From Deinandra increscens subsp. villosa (taxonomy: Eukaryota; Streptophyta; Magnoliopsida; Asterales; Asteraceae), in contig JBCNJP010000007.1 in the NCBI GenBank assembly GCA_039602395.1, forward strand, positions 107,573,377-107,637,376: 64,000 bases of DNA, written 5' to 3'. Position numbers and translations under genes: made by a program. Under the pieces are notes generated by a model. It was not told where the DNA came from and searched no databases. It saw only the letters and a list, made by a program, of their open reading frames with translations. Position 1 is the first letter of the stretch. Every line of letters begins with the position of its first letter. This document shows, piece by piece, positions 60,246 to 64,000 of the stretch.

Positions 60246-62029
60246 TTAGCCAGATGGTTTTTCAACAACCTCTAACCAACTAAACCCCGGTTCCTTTGAA
60301 CCGCAATTATCTTGCATCATCTTACGAGTCCTAGCCACATCAGACCATTTACCAGAATAAGCAAATGCATTAGACATGAGGGCATAATTCACATTCTTGT
60401 TTGGCTCCAGCATAACAAGTTTTTCACCTGCCCATTTTGCTAACTCCAGGTTTCTATAAACTCTACAATGACCGATGAAAGATCCTAGTGTGTCGGGTCC
60501 CGGTAGCATTGGCATTGAAATTAGAACGTTATAAGCCTCGTTAAGTTGACCCGCTCGGCCAAGAAGGTCAACTAGGCAAGTGTAATGCTCGAGTTGGGGC
60601 ATAATCTTGTAATCTTTGGTCATTGATTTAAAGTAATGTAGACCCTCAGTTACTAATCCACCATGGCTGCAGGCAGAAAGAACACCAAGAAACATGATGT
60701 TATCAGGTTTTAATAAACTTTTCATTACCATTTTCTTGAATAAATCGACGGCTTTTCTTGACAGACCATGAAACGCGTATGCTTGAACCATAGACGTGTA
60801 CGACACAAGATCAGGTGTTTGAATCGAGTTAAATGATTCCAAAGCAGAAATGATGTTCCCGGATTTGGAATATGCGTTTACTAGAGAATTCGAAACCGAT
60901 AAGAATGAAAGAATTCCGGTTTTTAAAGCATAAGAATGCACCTGAAGGATTTGCCTGTTTGATGACAGATCCCCACATGAGCTAAAAACACTGGCTAGAG
61001 TTAGTTCATCAGGGCGAATATCATCATGTAACATCTTTGTTAGTAGCTTTGTGGCTTCCTTACCGTCGCTAAACTGTCCATAACCGACAATCATAGCGTT
61101 CCAAGAGATCACGTTTCTTTGAGACATATAATCAAACACCTTTCGTGCATCAATTATGCTTTCGTTCTTAGCATACATGTCAAGAAGCTGCACTTCGCCA
61201 CCACCATGTCCCGATCGTACCCAAATCTAAGGACAAGACCGTGGAGTTGCTTACCTAATTCACGATACGTTAAACTAACACAGCAATTCACCAGACTCGT
61301 ATATGTGAACTCATCACCCTTAACACCCTCCAACCGCATCATCCAAAAGACGTTAAAACTGCCATCCGTTAACCCGTTTAACGTGTAGCACGATACCATT
61401 ACATTCCACAAAACCAAATCTTTCTCCATCACATCATCAAAAACCCGTCTCGCTTCAACAACAAATCCAGATTTAGCATACATATCTACAACACAACTAT
61501 TCACATAACAATCTTTACAAAACCCCCATTTCAGGATACAACCATGGAACTGTCTGCCCATCTCAATCCGTCCCACTTGAATCGACATGGCGACTAGATT
61601 TAAACAAGTAACCCGATCAGGGTTCACCTTTTCCAACAGCATTCTTCTGAAATAACATAAACCCATATGTGAATCACGGATCAAAATATTCCAAGTCACC
61701 ACATTTCTCACAGGCATTTCATCGAACAGTTTGCAGGCGTCACTGGACTTGCTGCATTTCACATAAAAACTTAACAGTTGGTTTTGTAACGATAAAACGT
61801 GATGGTAACCGAGCTTAATCATAGGTGAATGTAGTTGTTTCCCTTGGTGGGAAAGACCCCTTACATCTCTGAGCTTCAAAGCATTAGAAATGAAACAAAG
61901 ATTGATGGTTTGAAATTGGTTGGGCTTTTGGTGATTTTTGGGGGGTTTATCCAGGGCGGCAACTTGGGTTGTCAACAGTTTTTTAAAATGGATGGTCGCA
62001 TTTTGTTTGAAGTGGCATTTTTTAAGCAT
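60246..62029 (-). pseudogene. PPR protein (At2g46050-type), interrupted by one frameshift
   Basis: An intronless minus-strand reading frame starts at ATG 62029 (MLKKCHFKQNATIHFKKLLT) and runs in one frame to about 61190. It resumes in another frame at LLDMYAKNESIIDARKVFDY and continues to the stop at 60246. Together about 594 codons encode PLS-class pentatricopeptide repeats (LFDEMPVRNVVTWNILIRDS; CYVNSCVVDMYAKSGFVVEA; NSLVNAYSKSGNI) and a C-terminal E/E+ region (HYTCLVDLLGRAGQLNEAYN; NVNYALMSNAFAYSGKW). It matches the At2g46050 family (mitochondrial RNA editing or processing). The break lies at about 61185-61192, where AAGTGCAGCTT replaces what should be a multiple of three before CTTGACATG. 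Nothing else is damaged, so it is a recent pseudogene or a sequence/assembly error. It is convergent with the TMEM8-like gene (156 bp between stops). Confidence 0.85.
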
Positions 62030-64000
62030 CGTCACCAATTGCTGAGACAAAACACGCTCGATCTATATATATATGCACCCAAAGCATAATATTAAATTGG
62101 CGATTTCAAGTTCATTGATGTGAAAATGGCTCCATTTCATATTATTTCATAGTAGTATTCATAGCAATAGCGGTTTCTTTATATCACATTTAAAAATAGA
62201 TAAAAATAAGAAATGTTTACTTTTTCTCGTAAATATCTTTATATTTAAATATTATTCTTAAATTTTAAAGGATAAATATAAGGGAATGGTAAATATACTA
62301 ATCCATTACACATATATGTGTTTTTTAAGGATACAAATATGACGTGGTGTTTTTTAAACATCTTTAAGTTCTATGGATGAATGTGTTTTTCAAGTAAATA
62401 ATAAAAATAAATATAGAGAACCTACTATGAATGCTCTAAAAACTACTAGCTATAACCGTCAATTGTCACACATTTAACAAAGAGTTGCAACGTTTCAATA
62501 AATAAGTGTGTTGGTTACCCTTGTACATAACTATATTTGGTTTGTACTTTATTGTTTATGCGTTTATTGTGAATTGGTCTCAACTTATACATTAAATTTT
62601 AAGTTAGGTTAGAATCTCGTTAAAGCAATCATCAACTCGTTTTCCTTAGAAATTTTATAAAACTAAGGTAAAACAATATATAATATTGTATTTTAAAATT
62701 CGCAAAAAACTTAGGATGTTACTCCAAGTGTTTACCAAACAGGTCAATTGGGTAAGTTGGGTAATTAAAACTATGAGTACAACTTGATTAACAAAAAATG
62801 CATGCTCCAATCCATTTTAAATTCCATGAGTATAATTACAATTATGAGTATACTTTCTTAGATTAGACCCGAATTGAGGAATGAAAGTTACAAGCTTAAA
62901 AATAAGAAACAAGTTGAATTGTGTGTGGTGGTGGTGTGTGTGTGTGTCTGGTGGTGGGGGGAGGGAGGAGGGGGATGTTTTCAGACCTGTCGACGCGAAT
63001 TGACATTTTTCACATAATTTTCATGTTTTTATGTGTATTTGTCTACAATACCTTGTTGGGGGTGTCATAATACTATTGTAAATGCATAAACACTAACTAA
63101 TGGTGATATTGTGGTAGGTAAAAGGTCACGTTTAACCATCAAGTCGAAGATCGAGCCGATAAAGACCGAACGTGCATAGTTTGAAACTTGTGGGAGCTTA
63201 ATACTTTTGAATGGATGCATTGTCAAACTTTAAATGTTTTTGGGCAAATTACTGTATTAAATATAAATACTGTTGAGGTACTCATGTCAATGGTTTTTAA
63301 TTAATAAAAAGTTTTGGGACATATCTTGCTAACGTTTAAATCATATAAACTGGGTATGGGTGTTACATAAACGTTGAAAACATTAACGTTTATCGAATTT
63401 GTGTACAAGTAAATTTATACAATAAAAAGTTCAATGGATGATATTTGACTCATAAGTAGCATTGACTTCAAACATGTTTGGTTACGGGGTTCAAAAGTTA
63501 TAGGACAATAACCTTTTACTAGCGCACTTAGGGCTTCGACGAGACACAACACAAGCCCTCGTCGATAATCTTTGATTTAACTTTATTACTAAACTTCTTG
63601 CGTTGCATCACCATCAGACATCCCTAGTCGTTGTAGATGAAATCATAATCACAACTCACCCTCGACTTCTTCTTCGATCCTCTCATCAATACTCGTTGAT
63701 TGATTTTAACTTTAACAATATAAACCTTCCTTCTCAAATCTCATCTATGAGATTTGAACAAGAGGTTGCTTCGATGTCACTCGCAAACCTTGATTTTAAG
63801 TTTTATTTCTTTACATGCGTACATTGTTGTGTTATTGTTAAATATAGATACTTTTGAATCAGGCCTTAAGTAGATCCGCCCCTCGAATTGGTTCTACATT
63901 TCAACTTGGATCCTAACATATTGGGCTCAAATAACCCAAAACTTTTTGGGCGACCCATCAAACCATGTTATTTTCCATAAAACCCAACCTAAAACAACCC
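62030..64000. other. PPR 5' flank and intergenic DNA to window end
   Basis: 62030-62150 is the PPR leader/promoter (minus strand). 62925-62975 is a GT- then GGGGGAGG-rich low-complexity tract. The rest is AT-rich with no supported gene; an 84-codon open frame at 63603-63857 has no recognisable features. Confidence 0.5.

Noticed and set aside
1..64000. CRISPR arrays, operons, phage or bacterial genes
   Set aside because: None present. The content is eukaryotic plant DNA with spliced genes; tandem repeats seen are microsatellites or transposon-internal.

Overview
This is nuclear DNA from a flowering plant, most likely a eudicot. The support is spliced genes with GT-AG introns, an AT-rich background packed with plant transposon families, a nuclear-type tRNA-Asn, and plant-only genes (chloroplast ribosomal protein uL5c, ANGUSTIFOLIA, group-B MAPK, HIPP, PPR). 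An Asteraceae source is a guess from the style of the repeats and is not shown by the sequence. Gene models were built by hand from reading-frame continuity, splice dinucleotides and remembered family sequences. Every complete model closes in frame.

Layout. 1-1.2 kb: a copia-like LTR. 2.4-5.3 kb (-): a heavy-metal-associated isoprenylated protein (HIPP). 7.7-14.2 kb: a nested transposon cluster, with a PIF/Harbinger transposase relic split by a solo LTR, abutted by a copia LTR that contains an inverted-repeat DNA element, which in turn contains a hAT MITE. 15.0-22.0 kb (+): ANGUSTIFOLIA (CtBP-like), whose first intron carries an 0.84-kb foldback element and a tandem duplication. 23.1 kb (+): tRNA-Asn(GUU). 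24.0-27.1 kb (+): plastid RPL5. 29.2-33.6 kb (-): a broken gene resembling a plastid fibrillin (PAP), with a partial RECA1 copy lodged in one intron and one RECA1 exon lying inverted. 34.4-36.4 kb: three inverted-repeat DNA transposons, two with clear target-site duplications. 37.8-42.3 kb (+): a GH28 polygalacturonase-like gene with a Helitron and a hAT MITE in intron 1. 43.1-46.9 kb (-): MPK4-type MAP kinase. 50.1-51.6 kb (+): a WRC-type zinc-motif protein. 52.05-52.47 kb: a second copy of the PG-intron hAT MITE. 54.0-60.1 kb (+): a TMEM8/DUF3522-like membrane protein in 14 exons. 60.2-62.0 kb (-): an At2g46050-type PPR gene with one frameshift.

The genes are unrelated single loci with no operon or cluster logic. 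I found no clear undescribed biological system. The strongest oddities are the RECA1 fragment with its inverted exon inside the fibrillin-like gene, the multi-level transposon nest, and the paired hAT MITEs that differ in the number of internal repeat units.
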